A stretch of 64,000 nucleotides of DNA from Flavobacterium lacisediminis (lineage in GTDB: Bacteria > Bacteroidota > Bacteroidia > Flavobacteriales > Flavobacteriaceae), in the NCBI RefSeq assembly GCF_025909975.1, contig NZ_JAPCIO010000003.1, forward strand, positions 124,001-188,000, in the 5' to 3' direction. The notes beneath the pieces are model-generated. The model was not told the origin of the DNA. It did not search any database and worked only from the letters and a program-made list of their open reading frames with translations. Shown here one piece after another: positions 40,527 through 49,097 of this stretch; positions within the stretch are counted from its first letter, which is position 1; every line of letters begins with the position of its first letter. The position numbers were made by a program, and so were the translations under genes.

Positions 40527-41141
40527 CTAATCTTCTGATTCGAAGAAAAGTGGTTCAATCATTATTCTATCGGCTAAAACTTCTACTCTTTCGGTAATTT
40601 GAGAACAGAAAAATAAACGTTGTGTTTTTTCAGCACTCATAGAAAGTCTTTGAATGATTGAATCTTCGCGTTTACGCAACATTTCTTCTACATCATCAAC
40701 CACAAACATTTTAATGGTGTTCATGTTAAATCCTGCCGAAGAAAACATTTCGTTGATACGAATAGGCGTTCCAATCAAAACATCCATTCCTAAAGAAATT
40801 TGATTTTTATCGTAGTCCATATCGCCTTTTTCATGTACTCCAAAAACACGTAAATTTGTGTAATGGTTTAGTTTTTTGAATTGCTCAACTGCTTCCAAAA
40901 CTTTTTCTTTGTCCTGAACCAAAACCAGAGCACGTGTACTTTCACCCACTGGTTTTTCCATTCTTTGAATTACATTCAATAAAATAGTAGTGGTTTTTCC
41001 AGAACCGTTTGGCGATTGAATAACCGCATCAACACCACTTTTAATGGTTGAAAATGTTTCTTGTTGTAACTCATTCGCTTCAATAAAGTCGTTTTCAATT
41101 AACGCTTTCTGAAGGTTGGTGTTTATTTTTTTTAATTGCAT
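40527..41141 (-). CDS. DEAD-box-like protein with only the first RecA domain
   Basis: A 204-aa protein equal to the N-terminal half of a DEAD-box RNA helicase. The Q-motif glutamine lies in ELQQETF (24-30). Motif I is SPNGSGKTT (43-51), and 'LVLVQDKEK' and 'VLIGTPIRI' are like motifs Ia and Ib. Motif II is altered to DDVE (149-152), and motif III (SAT) reads CSQ near 179-181. The second RecA domain with motifs IV-VI, needed for unwinding, is absent, and no remnant follows: the next gene begins 14 nt downstream. It ends cleanly at ESED, so it looks like a stable short protein rather than a fresh truncation. It may bind nucleotides or act as a regulator. Confidence 0.85.
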   Translation of the reverse strand: MQLKKINTNLQKALIENDFIEANELQQETFSTIKSGVDAVIQSPNGSGKTTTILLNVIQRMEKPVGESTRALVLVQDKEKVLEAVEQFKKLNHYTNLRVFGVHEKGDMDYDKNQISLGMDVLIGTPIRINEMFSSAGFNMNTIKMFVVDDVEEMLRKREDSIIQRLSMSAEKTQRLFFCSQITERVEVLADRIMIEPLFFESED

Positions 41142-41149
41142 TTTTATTT

Positions 41150-41217
41150 AGTAATTAGTGAAGAGTGAATAATAATTAGCAAACTATTCACTAATTACTA
41201 ATCACTTTTCACTTGGT
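41150..41217. repeat. Heptad repeat array, palindromic, before the half-helicase gene
   Basis: AGTNNNN units (41150-41177) are followed by five ACTNNNN units (41183-41217), nearly all 7 nt apart. A 13-bp perfect stem links 41150-41162 with 41187-41199. The array abuts the stop codon of the NtrC-type gene at 41219. Confidence 0.8.
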
Positions 41218-41218
41218 A

Positions 41219-42382
41219 TTATTTACTCGCAAATAGTTGCACGTCTTGTTCTGATATTTCGGCTCCACCTAAAATAATTAAACGTTCTACTACATTTCGT
41301 AACTCACGGATATTTCCGGTCCAATCGTATTCTTGTAATAGTTTTATGGCTGATTTGGAAAAACTTTTCACAGCATTTCCTTGTTCTGAAGCGATTTTAG
41401 CAGCAAAATGCTCTATTAACTCTGGAATATCATCTCTTCTATCATTTAAAGCCGGAACTTTGATTAAAATTACTGCTAAACGATGATATAAATCTTCTCT
41501 GAATCTTCCTTCTTCGATTTCCTTTTTTAAATCTTTATTGGTAGCTGCAACCACACGAACATTTACTTTAATGTCTTTGTCTGCTCCTACTCTTTGAATT
41601 AAATTTTCTTGTAACGCACGTAAAACTTTAGCCTGAGCTGATAAACTCATATCGCCAATCTCATCTAAGAAAATGGTTCCGCCATCAGCCGCTTCGAATT
41701 TTCCAGCTCTGTCTTTTACAGCTGAAGTAAAAGCACCTTTTACGTGACCAAATAATTCACTTTCAATCAATTCAGACGGAATAGCAGCACAGTTTACTTC
41801 GATTATAGGAGCAGATGAACGCTCGCTTCTTTCATGTAATTGATGCGCTACTAACTCTTTTCCAGTTCCGTTTGGACCGGTGATTAAAACTCGGGCATCC
41901 GTTGGAGCTACTTTATCAATCATAGTTTTGATATGATTAATGGCTTCACTATTTCCAATCATTTCGTAGTTTTTAGAGACTTTCTTTTTCAAGATTTTGT
42001 TCTCTACTACTAATTGTTTTTTATCTAATGCATTTCGAACCGTATTCAATAAACGATTCAAATCGGGCGGTTTTGAAATGTAATCAAAAGCTCCTAAACG
42101 CATGGTATTTATTGCTGTTTCCAAATCGCCATGACCAGAAATCATGACCATTGGAATTTCAGGTTTTATTTTTTTTACGGCTTCTAACACCTCAACACCG
42201 TCCATTTTTGGCATTTTGATATCGCAAAGAATTAAGTCATAATCTTCATTTTTGACTTTTTCAACTCCTTGTAAACCATCTTCTGCTTCTTCAACTTTGT
42301 ACGAATCATTTTCTTCGGAAAGTATTTTAGTCAATACTCTTCGAATTGCTGCTTCGTCTTCTATGATAAGGATTTTACTCAT
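41219..42382 (-). CDS. NtrC-type sigma-54 response regulator without DNA-binding domain
   Basis: A 387-aa protein. The receiver domain spans 1-120 with phosphoacceptor Asp54 (LCDIKMPKMDG). The AAA+ domain is at about 140-370: Walker A GPNGTGKE (169-176), the sigma-54 contact loop GAFTSA (216-221, consensus GAFTGA), Walker B GGTIFLDE (234-241) and 'EYDWTGNIRELRNVVERLIIL'. It ends 15 residues later at QLFASK, so the Fis-type helix-turn-helix is missing. HTH-less versions are known in other bacteria. The Gly-to-Ser change in the contact loop leaves the sigma-54 interaction uncertain. It is 15 nt after the ABC permease gene and probably in its operon. Confidence 0.92.
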   Translation of the reverse strand: MSKILIIEDEAAIRRVLTKILSEENDSYKVEEAEDGLQGVEKVKNEDYDLILCDIKMPKMDGVEVLEAVKKIKPEIPMVMISGHGDLETAINTMRLGAFDYISKPPDLNRLLNTVRNALDKKQLVVENKILKKKVSKNYEMIGNSEAINHIKTMIDKVAPTDARVLITGPNGTGKELVAHQLHERSERSSAPIIEVNCAAIPSELIESELFGHVKGAFTSAVKDRAGKFEAADGGTIFLDEIGDMSLSAQAKVLRALQENLIQRVGADKDIKVNVRVVAATNKDLKKEIEEGRFREDLYHRLAVILIKVPALNDRRDDIPELIEHFAAKIASEQGNAVKSFSKSAIKLLQEYDWTGNIRELRNVVERLIILGGAEISEQDVQLFASK

Positions 42383-42397
42383 TATTATGTGTTGGCT

Positions 42398-43696
42398 TTA
42401 ATATTTCAACCATTTATATAATTCTTTCCAAGTTGGTTTTTTTCCGTACATTAAAATACCTACTCGGTAGATTTTTGCCGCAAACCAGACTACAAAGATA
42501 AACGTTCCGTACAATAAAACTACAGAAAGTGCTAATTGCCATAATGGCACTCCAAAAGGAATACGCATTAGCATCACAATTGGCGAGGTTAATGGAATTA
42601 AAGAGAAGACAACTGCAACTGTTCCGTGAGGATCATTCATAACTGTTAAAAACCCAACATACACCGCTAACATTAAAGGCATAATGATAGGCATTAAAAA
42701 CTGCTGCGAATCGGTTTCAGAATCTACTGCAGCACCAATAGCGGCATAAAATGAACTATATAAAAAGTAACCTCCAATGAAGAAAACTACAAATGAAATT
42801 AAAATTGAAGCCACTGGGATTTCATTCATATACAAATGAATTTGATCCATGAAATTCGTTGCTACTTCTGCTTGTTCGGCCGTAATTTGAGATGTTGCTA
42901 TGGCTTCTTGATTGCCTCCCATAAAGAAAGAAGCTCCAATCATGATAGCACCTCCAAGTACAATCCAAATTAAAAATTGCAAAATTCCTGCTAATGATGT
43001 TCCAATGATTTTACCCATCATTAATTTGAAGGGTTTTACCGAAGAAATGATAATTTCGATAATACGATTCGTTTTTTCTTCAATTACACTTCGCATTACC
43101 ATATTTCCGTAGATAATGATGAACATCATGATTAAATATCCGAAAGCGAAACCAATTGCAATTTTAATTTCGTTTAAGAATTTTAATCCATCTTCACCTG
43201 AAAATTTTGCAAATTGAACTTCTGATTTGATTTTAGCTTTTTCAATTGTATCAGAATTGAATCCCAATTTTTCTAAATTTTCTTTATTTAACTTGGCATC
43301 AATAGTTCTTTGCAAAGCCATTAAGAAATCCATTTTTGGACTATCATCCGAAATATAAGTGGTTTTAGTGGCTAATTCTTCAATATTTTTCACTTCTGGA
43401 ACATAAATTAATCCTTCAAATGCATTGCTTGAAGAATCTTTTGCCTTGTCGTAAGACAAACTCGAAAGATTCACATATTTAATATCTTCTGAATCTTTAA
43501 AATCGTTTACAAACACACTAGCTCTATCATGAACTCCAATTGTTTTTACTTCGCCTTTGTTTACACTTGATAAATAAGCAATAAAAAAGGTCATTCCCAC
43601 AATCAATAACGGACCTAAAAAAGTCATTACGATAAATGATTTATTGCGCACTTTTGCAATAAATTCTCTTTTGATAATTAAAGATAATACGCTCAT
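42398..43696 (-). CDS. ABC-2 type transporter permease (NatB-like)
   Basis: A 432-aa membrane protein. One transmembrane helix is near 20-40, followed by a long extracytoplasmic region (about 45-180). Five further helices from about 180 ('IAIGFAFGYLIMMFIIIYGNMVMRSVIEEKTNRIIEIIISSVKPFKLMMGKIIGTSLAGILQFLIWIV') carry the conserved EEK(T)xRxxE motif of ABC-2 exporters. It pairs with the ATPase gene immediately upstream, 2 nt apart, as in the Na+/drug exporter NatAB. The exported substrate cannot be read from sequence. Confidence 0.92.
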   Translation of the reverse strand: MSVLSLIIKREFIAKVRNKSFIVMTFLGPLLIVGMTFFIAYLSSVNKGEVKTIGVHDRASVFVNDFKDSEDIKYVNLSSLSYDKAKDSSSNAFEGLIYVPEVKNIEELATKTTYISDDSPKMDFLMALQRTIDAKLNKENLEKLGFNSDTIEKAKIKSEVQFAKFSGEDGLKFLNEIKIAIGFAFGYLIMMFIIIYGNMVMRSVIEEKTNRIIEIIISSVKPFKLMMGKIIGTSLAGILQFLIWIVLGGAIMIGASFFMGGNQEAIATSQITAEQAEVATNFMDQIHLYMNEIPVASILISFVVFFIGGYFLYSSFYAAIGAAVDSETDSQQFLMPIIMPLMLAVYVGFLTVMNDPHGTVAVVFSLIPLTSPIVMLMRIPFGVPLWQLALSVVLLYGTFIFVVWFAAKIYRVGILMYGKKPTWKELYKWLKY

Positions 43697-43698
43697 AA

Positions 43699-44619
43699 TT
43701 ATTGACTAACGGTTTGAATGAATATATCGTTTACACTTGGAATTTTCTCAACAAAATGTGTCACTTGACCAAATTGCGTTAGGATTGAAAGTAATTCGTT
43801 TGAATTGTACTGACCTAAATGCACTTCTAATTTTAAATCATCGTTTAGCGATTTGAAATTGGTTTGATTTAAAGTGAATTTATGTGTTAGTTGCAACATT
43901 AACCCTTCAATATTATTAGTAACGATTCCCACTTGGAACGTATTCGTACGATGTTGGCGTTTTACATCTTCCAACTTCCCTTCGATTAATTTATTCGATT
44001 TGTGAATCAACGCAATGTAATCGCACATCTCTTCTACAGATTCCATTCGGTGTGTAGAAAAAATTACTGAAGTTCCTTTTTTATTTAATTCGATGATTTC
44101 ATCTTTGATCAAATTCGCATTAACTGGGTCGAAACCAGAAAATGGTTCGTCTAAAATCAACAATTTCGGATTATGCAATACAGTAACCACAAACTGAATC
44201 TTTTGCGCCATTCCTTTCGAAAGTTCCTGAATTTTCTTGTCCCACCAACCTTGAATTTCTAATTTTTCAAACCAGTACTTCAATTGTTTTTTAGCCTCAG
44301 CTTCTGGCATTCCTTTTAGTTGAGCCAAATACAAACACTGCTCGCCTACTTTCATGGTTTTGTACAAACCGCGTTCTTCGGGCATATAACCAATATATTG
44401 TACATGTTCTGGCTTTAACTTTTCGCCATCTAAAAGCACCACACCGCTATCTGGCATGGTAATTTGATTAATGATACGAATAAGCGATGTTTTTCCGGCA
44501 CCATTTGGACCTAAAAGTCCGTAGATACTTCCTTTAGGAACTTGTAGCGAAACATTGTTTAGAGCGGTATAATCGCCATATTGTTTTACTACGTTTTGTA
44601 CTTCGAGAATATTGCTCAT
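43699..44619 (-). CDS. ABC transporter ATP-binding protein (NatA-like)
   Basis: A 306-aa ATPase: Walker A GPNGAGKTS, 'GYMPEERGLYKTM' (Q-loop region), signature 'LSKGMAQK' (a Lys replaces the usual second Gly), Walker B 'LLILDEPFSGFDPVN' and switch 'FSTHRMESVEEM'. The C-terminal 90 residues form the regulatory domain of ABC-2 exporter ATPases. First gene of the ATPase-permease-NtrC-type unit. Its upstream region holds tandem terminators of the dnaJ transcript. Confidence 0.93.
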   Translation of the reverse strand: MSNILEVQNVVKQYGDYTALNNVSLQVPKGSIYGLLGPNGAGKTSLIRIINQITMPDSGVVLLDGEKLKPEHVQYIGYMPEERGLYKTMKVGEQCLYLAQLKGMPEAEAKKQLKYWFEKLEIQGWWDKKIQELSKGMAQKIQFVVTVLHNPKLLILDEPFSGFDPVNANLIKDEIIELNKKGTSVIFSTHRMESVEEMCDYIALIHKSNKLIEGKLEDVKRQHRTNTFQVGIVTNNIEGLMLQLTHKFTLNQTNFKSLNDDLKLEVHLGQYNSNELLSILTQFGQVTHFVEKIPSVNDIFIQTVSQ

Positions 44620-44671
44620 AAATTGAGTTGATTTTGTTTATTTATTAGTAGCAAAAAGAGGAAATTGTTAC

Positions 44672-44705
44672 AAAAAAAACCCACCCTTTATTGCTAAAGG
44701 ATGGG
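44672..44705 (-). terminator. Second terminator after dnaJ
   Basis: On the minus strand an 11-bp stem with one mismatch (44705-44695 with 44690-44680) and a 4-nt loop runs into eight T. It lies about 75 nt after the first dnaJ terminator. Confidence 0.75.
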
Positions 44706-44726
44706 AAAAATTGCTATGAAAAAGAA

Positions 44727-44754
44727 AAACTCACTCTCCTAAGAAAGTGAGTTT
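44727..44754 (-). terminator. First terminator after dnaJ
   Basis: On the minus strand a stem of about 9-11 bp with a weak position (44754-44744 with 44737-44727) is followed by TTTTTC and a T-rich stretch. It begins 24 nt after the dnaJ stop. Confidence 0.7.
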
Positions 44755-44777
44755 CAAATGTATTAAATAATATTTAA

Positions 44778-45896
44778 TTATGAAAACATATCTTTAACTT
44801 TTTCGAAAAAAGATTTATCTGATTTCTCTGGTTTCGGAATAAAGTTTTCATCTGTAAGCATTTTCTCAAAAAATTGCTTTTGTTCTTTGTTTAATGTTTT
44901 TGGTGTCCAAACGTTTACATGAACTAGCAAGTCACCGTTCCCATAAGCATTTATACTTGGAACACCTTTACCTTTTAATCTCAATATTTTACCCGATTGA
45001 ATTCCTTCTTCCAACTTGATACGAACTTTTCCAGAAACGGTATCAATTTCTTTAGAAACTCCTAAAGCAGCTTCAGCAAAACTAATGTACAAATCGTAAT
45101 GTAAGTTTTCGCCTTCGCGTTTTAAGAATTCGTGTTCCACTTCTTCAATGGCAACAATTAAATCACCTGGAATACTATTCGTTCCTGGCGCTTCGTTACC
45201 TTTTCCGGCAACTTTTAATTGCATTCCATCAACTACTCCTGCCGGAATTTTGATTGAAACGGTATCTTCTTCTAACAACATTCCTTGCGCATCTGCACCA
45301 GCTGGTTTTTGGTCTAAAATTTGACCCGAACCACTACAAATATGACAAGTAGTTGCAGTTTGCATTCTACCTAAAATAGTGTTAGCAATTTTCATTATTT
45401 GTCCAGAACCATTACAAGTAGGACAAGTTCTATAAGTTACTCCTTTAGCCTGAACTTTACGTTTTACTTTGACTTTCTTTTCAACTCCATTAGCAATTTC
45501 TTCCAAAGTTAATTTCACTTTGATGCGAAGATTGCTTCCTTTTACTCTACGTTGGCCTCCGCCACCGCCAAATCCTGAAAATCCGCCACCGCCAAAAGCG
45601 CCACCAAAAATATCTCCAAATTGACTGAAAATATCATCCATGTTCATGTGTTGACCACCGCCAAATCCACCACCATCAAAAGCTTGGTGACCATATTGAT
45701 CGTATTTAGCTTTTTTGTTGGCATCGCTTAAAACTTCATAAGCTTCAGCAGCTTCTTTGAATTTTTCTTCCGCTTCTTTATTGCCTGGATTTTTGTCAGG
45801 GTGAAACTCGATTGCTTTCTTACGATACGCTTTCTTAATTTCTTCTGGTGTAGCATTTTTTGAAATGCCTAATATTTCGTAAAAATCTTTTTTCAT
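44778..45896 (-). CDS. dnaJ: Chaperone protein DnaJ, reduced zinc finger
   Basis: A 372-aa J-protein co-chaperone of DnaK. J domain 1-70 with HPD (HPDKNPGN near 33-40) and a Gly/Phe-rich region about 74-115 ([14 protein letters not shown]). The zinc region has only two CxxCxGxG repeats, CPTCNGSG and CHICSGSG, where the family has four. By position these are the second and third; the first and last are replaced by cysteine-free sequence, so only one zinc centre can form. The C-terminal substrate-binding domains and dimerisation end are complete. It lies 60 nt after grpE with a palindromic element between them. Confidence 0.97.
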   Translation of the reverse strand: MKKDFYEILGISKNATPEEIKKAYRKKAIEFHPDKNPGNKEAEEKFKEAAEAYEVLSDANKKAKYDQYGHQAFDGGGFGGGQHMNMDDIFSQFGDIFGGAFGGGGFSGFGGGGGQRRVKGSNLRIKVKLTLEEIANGVEKKVKVKRKVQAKGVTYRTCPTCNGSGQIMKIANTILGRMQTATTCHICSGSGQILDQKPAGADAQGMLLEEDTVSIKIPAGVVDGMQLKVAGKGNEAPGTNSIPGDLIVAIEEVEHEFLKREGENLHYDLYISFAEAALGVSKEIDTVSGKVRIKLEEGIQSGKILRLKGKGVPSINAYGNGDLLVHVNVWTPKTLNKEQKQFFEKMLTDENFIPKPEKSDKSFFEKVKDMFS

Positions 45897-45917
45897 TACA
45901 TCTTGTATTATAATATG

Positions 45918-45949
45918 TAGAAAAAGACAAGTTATGACTTGTCTCTACG
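45918..45949. repeat. REP-like palindrome between grpE and dnaJ
   Basis: An inner perfect stem GACAAGT/ACTTGTC with a TATG loop and an outer GTAG/CTAC pair are separated by unequal spacers. There is no T-run, so it is not a standard terminator. I recall similar GACAAGT palindromes recurring in Flavobacterium intergenic regions. Confidence 0.6.
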
Positions 45950-45956
45950 GTAAAAA

Positions 45957-46520
45957 TTATTGTCCGATTACAACCTTTGGGAAACGAATAATTTTGTCTC
46001 CTAATTTGTAACCTTTTTCAATTACGTCAACAATTTTACCTTTTAATTTGTCATTTGGTGCTGGAATTTGAGTAATAGCTTCAGCAAAATCGGCATTAAA
46101 AGCGTCTCCTGCTCTAACTTCTACTTCTTCCAAACCTTTAGAAACTAAAGTACTTCTCAATTTATCATGAATCAATTGCACACCTGTAACTAATGCTTCA
46201 TCATCAGACTTAGAAACTTGAGCCCAAGCTCTGTCAAAATCGTCTAAAACCGGCAACATAGCTTGTAAAACTTCTTGATTTGCTGTTTTAAACAAATCGA
46301 TGCGTTCTTTGGCAGTTCTTCTTTTATAATTTTCAAATTCAGCAAAAAGACGTAGAAATTTATCTTTTTCGTTACTTAATTCTTCTTGCAATTGTTCTTC
46401 TACCGACAAATCTGGTGTTGGAATTCCTTGATTTTCTGAAACATTTTCTTCATTAATGTTCTCCTTTTCGATGTTTTCAGTACTTTCTTGATTCATATTT
46501 TTGAATATTTTTTTAAACAT
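45957..46520 (-). CDS. grpE: Nucleotide exchange factor GrpE
   Basis: A 187-aa protein, the exchange factor for DnaK. An acidic disordered N terminus (about 1-45) is followed by the long coiled coil 'EQLQEELSNEKDKFLRLFAEFENYKRRTAKERIDLFKTANQEVLQAMLPVLDDFDRA' and the beta-wing with 'GYKLGDKIIRFPKVVIGQ'. It is the first gene of the grpE-dnaJ operon; dnaK is elsewhere. ATG 46520 is used; ATG 46496 is a possible alternative. A promoter with TACATTTG precedes it. No HrcA-binding CIRCE element is visible. Confidence 0.97.
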   Translation of the reverse strand: MFKKIFKNMNQESTENIEKENINEENVSENQGIPTPDLSVEEQLQEELSNEKDKFLRLFAEFENYKRRTAKERIDLFKTANQEVLQAMLPVLDDFDRAWAQVSKSDDEALVTGVQLIHDKLRSTLVSKGLEEVEVRAGDAFNADFAEAITQIPAPNDKLKGKIVDVIEKGYKLGDKIIRFPKVVIGQ

Positions 46521-46543
46521 TTTTACTTTAGTAAATGGGATTG

Positions 46544-46576
46544 CAAATGTATTGCCAAATGTTTAAAAATGTCAAA
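46544..46576 (-). promoter_or_regulatory. Promoter of the grpE-dnaJ operon
   Basis: On the minus strand TTTG (46576-46573), a 21-nt spacer and TACATTTG (46551-46544) match the flavobacterial consensus, 24 nt before the first grpE ATG. It is an ordinary housekeeping-type promoter, with no inverted repeat around it. Confidence 0.65.
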
Positions 46577-46644
46577 TTGTCAGCCAAATTTATTTGAATT
46601 AAAATTTTAGCAAGCTTTTAAGACAATTTAAAAATTCGATTTAT

Positions 46645-46652
46645 TAAGTTTG
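46645..46652 (+). promoter_or_regulatory. -7-like promoter element of the YceI gene
   Basis: TAAGTTTG lies 25 nt before the ATG. No TTG at the usual distance is visible. Confidence 0.4.
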
Positions 46653-46676
46653 TGAGAACTAAAAAAAAATTAAAAC

Positions 46677-47339
46677 ATGAAAAAAATCATCTTAAGTTTA
46701 TTTGTTTTGGCTACCATTTCTATGAATGTAGCTTGTAAAGGAGAAAAAGAAAATGGTGAAGCTGGCGAAGTAGCAACTGCAACTGCCGAAAGTACAACTT
46801 ATGTGGTTGATACAAAAGCATCAGCAATTGAATGGATTGGTTCTAAACCAGCTGGAAAACACAACGGAACTATTAATTTAAAATCAGGTGAAGTTGCCGT
46901 TAAGAATGATAGTATTCAAAGTGGGAAATTTGTAATCGATATGAATTCAATTGTAGTTACCGATTTGAAAGCAGGTGACGGAAAAGAAGATTTAGAAGCA
47001 CACTTAAAAGGAACCGGCGATAAAGAAGGAGAAGATCATTTCTTTAACGTAGGTAAATTTCCAGAAGGAATGTTTGAAATTACTTCTATCACTTCTGAAA
47101 ATGGAAAAGCTACTGTAAACGGAAATTTAACTTTAAAAGGAGTTACAAAACCTGTAACATTTCCTGCAACTGTTGCGTATGAAGGAAACAATATGACTTT
47201 AACTTCTGATTCTTTCCAAATTAACAGAACTCAATGGAATGTTAACTACGCTTCAAAATCAATCTTTGATGATTTAAAAGATAAGTTTGTAAACGATGAA
47301 ATTGAATTGGTTGTAAAATTAAAAGCAACAAAACAATAA
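46677..47339 (+). CDS. YceI family lipoprotein
   Basis: A 220-aa protein with a lipoprotein signal ending MNVAC (Cys20), then an acidic linker and a YceI lipocalin-like beta-barrel from about 40 ('TYVVDTKASAIEWIGSKPAGKHNGTINLKSGEV'). 'FPEGMFEITSIT' and 'GNLTLKGVTKPVTFPATV' are the family blocks. YceI proteins bind isoprenoid chains in structures, but the physiological role is usually unknown. A strong terminator follows directly. It is transcribed alone. Confidence 0.92.
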   Translation: MKKIILSLFVLATISMNVACKGEKENGEAGEVATATAESTTYVVDTKASAIEWIGSKPAGKHNGTINLKSGEVAVKNDSIQSGKFVIDMNSIVVTDLKAGDGKEDLEAHLKGTGDKEGEDHFFNVGKFPEGMFEITSITSENGKATVNGNLTLKGVTKPVTFPATVAYEGNNMTLTSDSFQINRTQWNVNYASKSIFDDLKDKFVNDEIELVVKLKATKQ

Positions 47340-47344
47340 AAACG

Positions 47345-47370
47345 AAAACCGCCAATTGGCGGTTTTTTTA
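47345..47370 (+). terminator. Terminator after the YceI gene
   Basis: A 9-bp perfect stem (47345-47353 with 47358-47366), palindromic centre AATT, followed by a T-run that overlaps the 3' end of the converging gene. Confidence 0.9.
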
Positions 47371-48273
47371 TTTCAATAAATCATTCAAAGCTTTATCTAA
47401 AGAGGCAAACTTGAATTGGAAATTTTCATCTAAAAGCTTACGACAACTTACATGTTGACTCGAAAATAAGATTTGATGCATTTCGCCAAGAATAAGTTTC
47501 ATTACAAATTTTGGAATATTAGGTAAAAACAAAGGTTTCCCAAGTGTTTTTGCAATAGCTTTTGTTAATTCAGAATTGGTAACCGGATAAGGAGCTACTC
47601 CATTATAAATACCAGGTAATCTATTTTCCATAACAAATTGGAAAATGGCTACTAAATCTTGAACATGAATCCAAGATTGGTATTGTTCTCCTGAACCAAA
47701 CGCTGCTCCTACACCATATTTAATCGGTTTTGCCATTTCTTGCAAAGCACCACCGTTTTTAGCAAGTACAATACCGATTCTAATTTTAGAAACGATTATT
47801 TCTAATTTTTCAAACTGACTGACTTCGTTTTCCCATTGTTTTACAACATTACCAAGGAAGGAAACATCAATATCTAAATCGGTTTCATGGTATATATCGG
47901 TTAAACTATCTGGATAAATTCCAACAGCTGAAGCCGAAATGATTTGTTTTACTTGATGGGAATTCTTTTGAAGTGTTTTAAATAACAATTGAGTTGAAAG
48001 TACACGGCTTTCAATAATTTCTTCCTTATAAGCTGTGGTCCATTTTTTTGCCACATTAGCTCCAGCTAAATGAATGATAACTTCAACGTCTGTTAAGGCA
48101 TTTGTATCAATTTCAGCGTTTTTAGGATTCCAATAAAAACCTTTGTAATTAGTATTGGTAACTAATTTACTTTTTGATGTTGACAAATAATGAACATTGT
48201 GACCGTTTTGCAGCATCAAATTCACCAATTCTTGCCCAACCAACCCTGTAGCTCCTGTAATTAAAACTGTCAT
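47368..48273 (-). CDS. TIGR01777 family SDR oxidoreductase (YfcH-like)
   Basis: A 301-aa NAD(P)-binding protein with the SDR-type Rossmann motif ITGATGLVGQELV at 4-16, 'VEVIIHLAGANVAKKWTTAYKEEIIESRV' and 'VGIYPDSLTDIYHE', then a C-terminal DUF1731 region ('FLPNIPKFVMKLILGEMHQILFSSQHVSCRKLL'). This is the TIGR01777/YfcH group, with no settled substrate. The ATG at 48273 is preferred because homologues start just before the Rossmann strand; an in-frame start 33 nt upstream would add a lysine/arginine-rich leader. Confidence 0.93.
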   Translation of the reverse strand: MTVLITGATGLVGQELVNLMLQNGHNVHYLSTSKSKLVTNTNYKGFYWNPKNAEIDTNALTDVEVIIHLAGANVAKKWTTAYKEEIIESRVLSTQLLFKTLQKNSHQVKQIISASAVGIYPDSLTDIYHETDLDIDVSFLGNVVKQWENEVSQFEKLEIIVSKIRIGIVLAKNGGALQEMAKPIKYGVGAAFGSGEQYQSWIHVQDLVAIFQFVMENRLPGIYNGVAPYPVTNSELTKAIAKTLGKPLFLPNIPKFVMKLILGEMHQILFSSQHVSCRKLLDENFQFKFASLDKALNDLLK

Positions 48274-48353
48274 TTTCTTTTTCCTTTTTCTCAAATTTAC
48301 TATCAATAAATAAAGAATGAAAGTAAATTAACTTATGTTTAGGATTAGTTTGA

Positions 48354-48396
48354 AGTTATGAGTTACAAGTTGGATTTGAAACTTTAAACTTATCTA
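48354..48396. repeat. Heptad repeat array at the DUF4442 stop codon
   Basis: Units AGTTATG, AGTTACA and AGTTGGA, then after 6 nt ACTTTAA and ACTTATC, are spaced 7 nt. They sit between two same-strand genes and abut the DUF4442 stop at 48390. Confidence 0.62.
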
Positions 48397-48842
48397 ACTT
48401 TAATTGTCCATTCAAATTGCATTTCAGAAACTTGTTCTCCTTTTTCGTTTTTTCCAATTGAAGTTAACCAAATAGTTTGTCCTTCATTAGTATCCACTGC
48501 TTTTTGAATGGTTTCTTTAATAGCATTTCCTTGTTCACAAGTAAATGTAATTCTTCCTGTAGCTTTTTTTGTGAATACACTTTTATTTTGAGCTACTAAC
48601 ATTGAGATGTTTTTCTTGCTTTCTTTTATCTGATACATTACCAAAGCTCCCGTTGTAAACTCGGCTGCCATAGCTTGCACAGCAAAATACATGGAATTAA
48701 ACGGATTCTGGTTGAACCAACGATGTTTTACTGTAACCTCACAAACTTCTGGTGAAATTGATTTTACTCTTACCCCACTCCAAAAAGCGGAAGGCAGTTT
48801 AAAAAAGGTAAATAGATTTAGTTTTGCAGGTGTAAACTCCAT
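48390..48842 (-). CDS. DUF4442 domain hot-dog fold protein
   Basis: A 150-aa protein with the hot-dog fold family pattern ('SPEVCEVTVKHRWFNQNPFNSMYFAVQAMAAEFTTGALVMYQI'), assigned to DUF4442, related to thioesterases of the PaaI/YiiD kind. The catalytic acidic position is not clear, so activity is uncertain. It lies divergent from the PadR gene. A heptad array separates it from the oxidoreductase gene downstream. Confidence 0.88.
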   Translation of the reverse strand: MEFTPAKLNLFTFFKLPSAFWSGVRVKSISPEVCEVTVKHRWFNQNPFNSMYFAVQAMAAEFTTGALVMYQIKESKKNISMLVAQNKSVFTKKATGRITFTCEQGNAIKETIQKAVDTNEGQTIWLTSIGKNEKGEQVSEMQFEWTIKVR

Positions 48843-48961
48843 AATTCATTGATTTATTTTGTAAAAATACAAAAAATACTATGCATTCCTACTATTTTTT
48901 TATTTGTTAATTTTTTGTTAAATATTAGTACTATGCGTAACATAATACCTTCTTTTAGACT

Positions 48962-48969
48962 TATCTTTG
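48962..48969 (+). promoter_or_regulatory. -7-like element upstream of the PadR operon
   Basis: TATCTTTG fits the -7 consensus 128 nt before the PadR ATG. No clear TTG partner is visible. In the 255-bp gap 48843-49097 I see no gene and no other structure. Confidence 0.35.
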
Positions 48970-49097
48970 TATAAGAAAATAATAGGTAATCTATTTCAAT
49001 CATCAAATCAATCATTGCGAAAGCAAAAAAAATCAAAAAATGAACAGTCTAATTACATCTGATATTAAATTCAGATTGAAAAAAAACAAAAGGAATT

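Noticed and set aside
45918..45949. HrcA-binding CIRCE element in the heat-shock operon
   Set aside because: The palindrome is in the wrong place (between grpE and dnaJ) and does not match TTAGCACTC-N9-GAGTGCTAA.
48854..49036. 60-aa reading frame on the minus strand between DUF4442 and PadR
   Set aside because: It lies upstream of the DUF4442 start in its promoter space, has a random-looking hydrophobic/basic make-up and no recognisable family.
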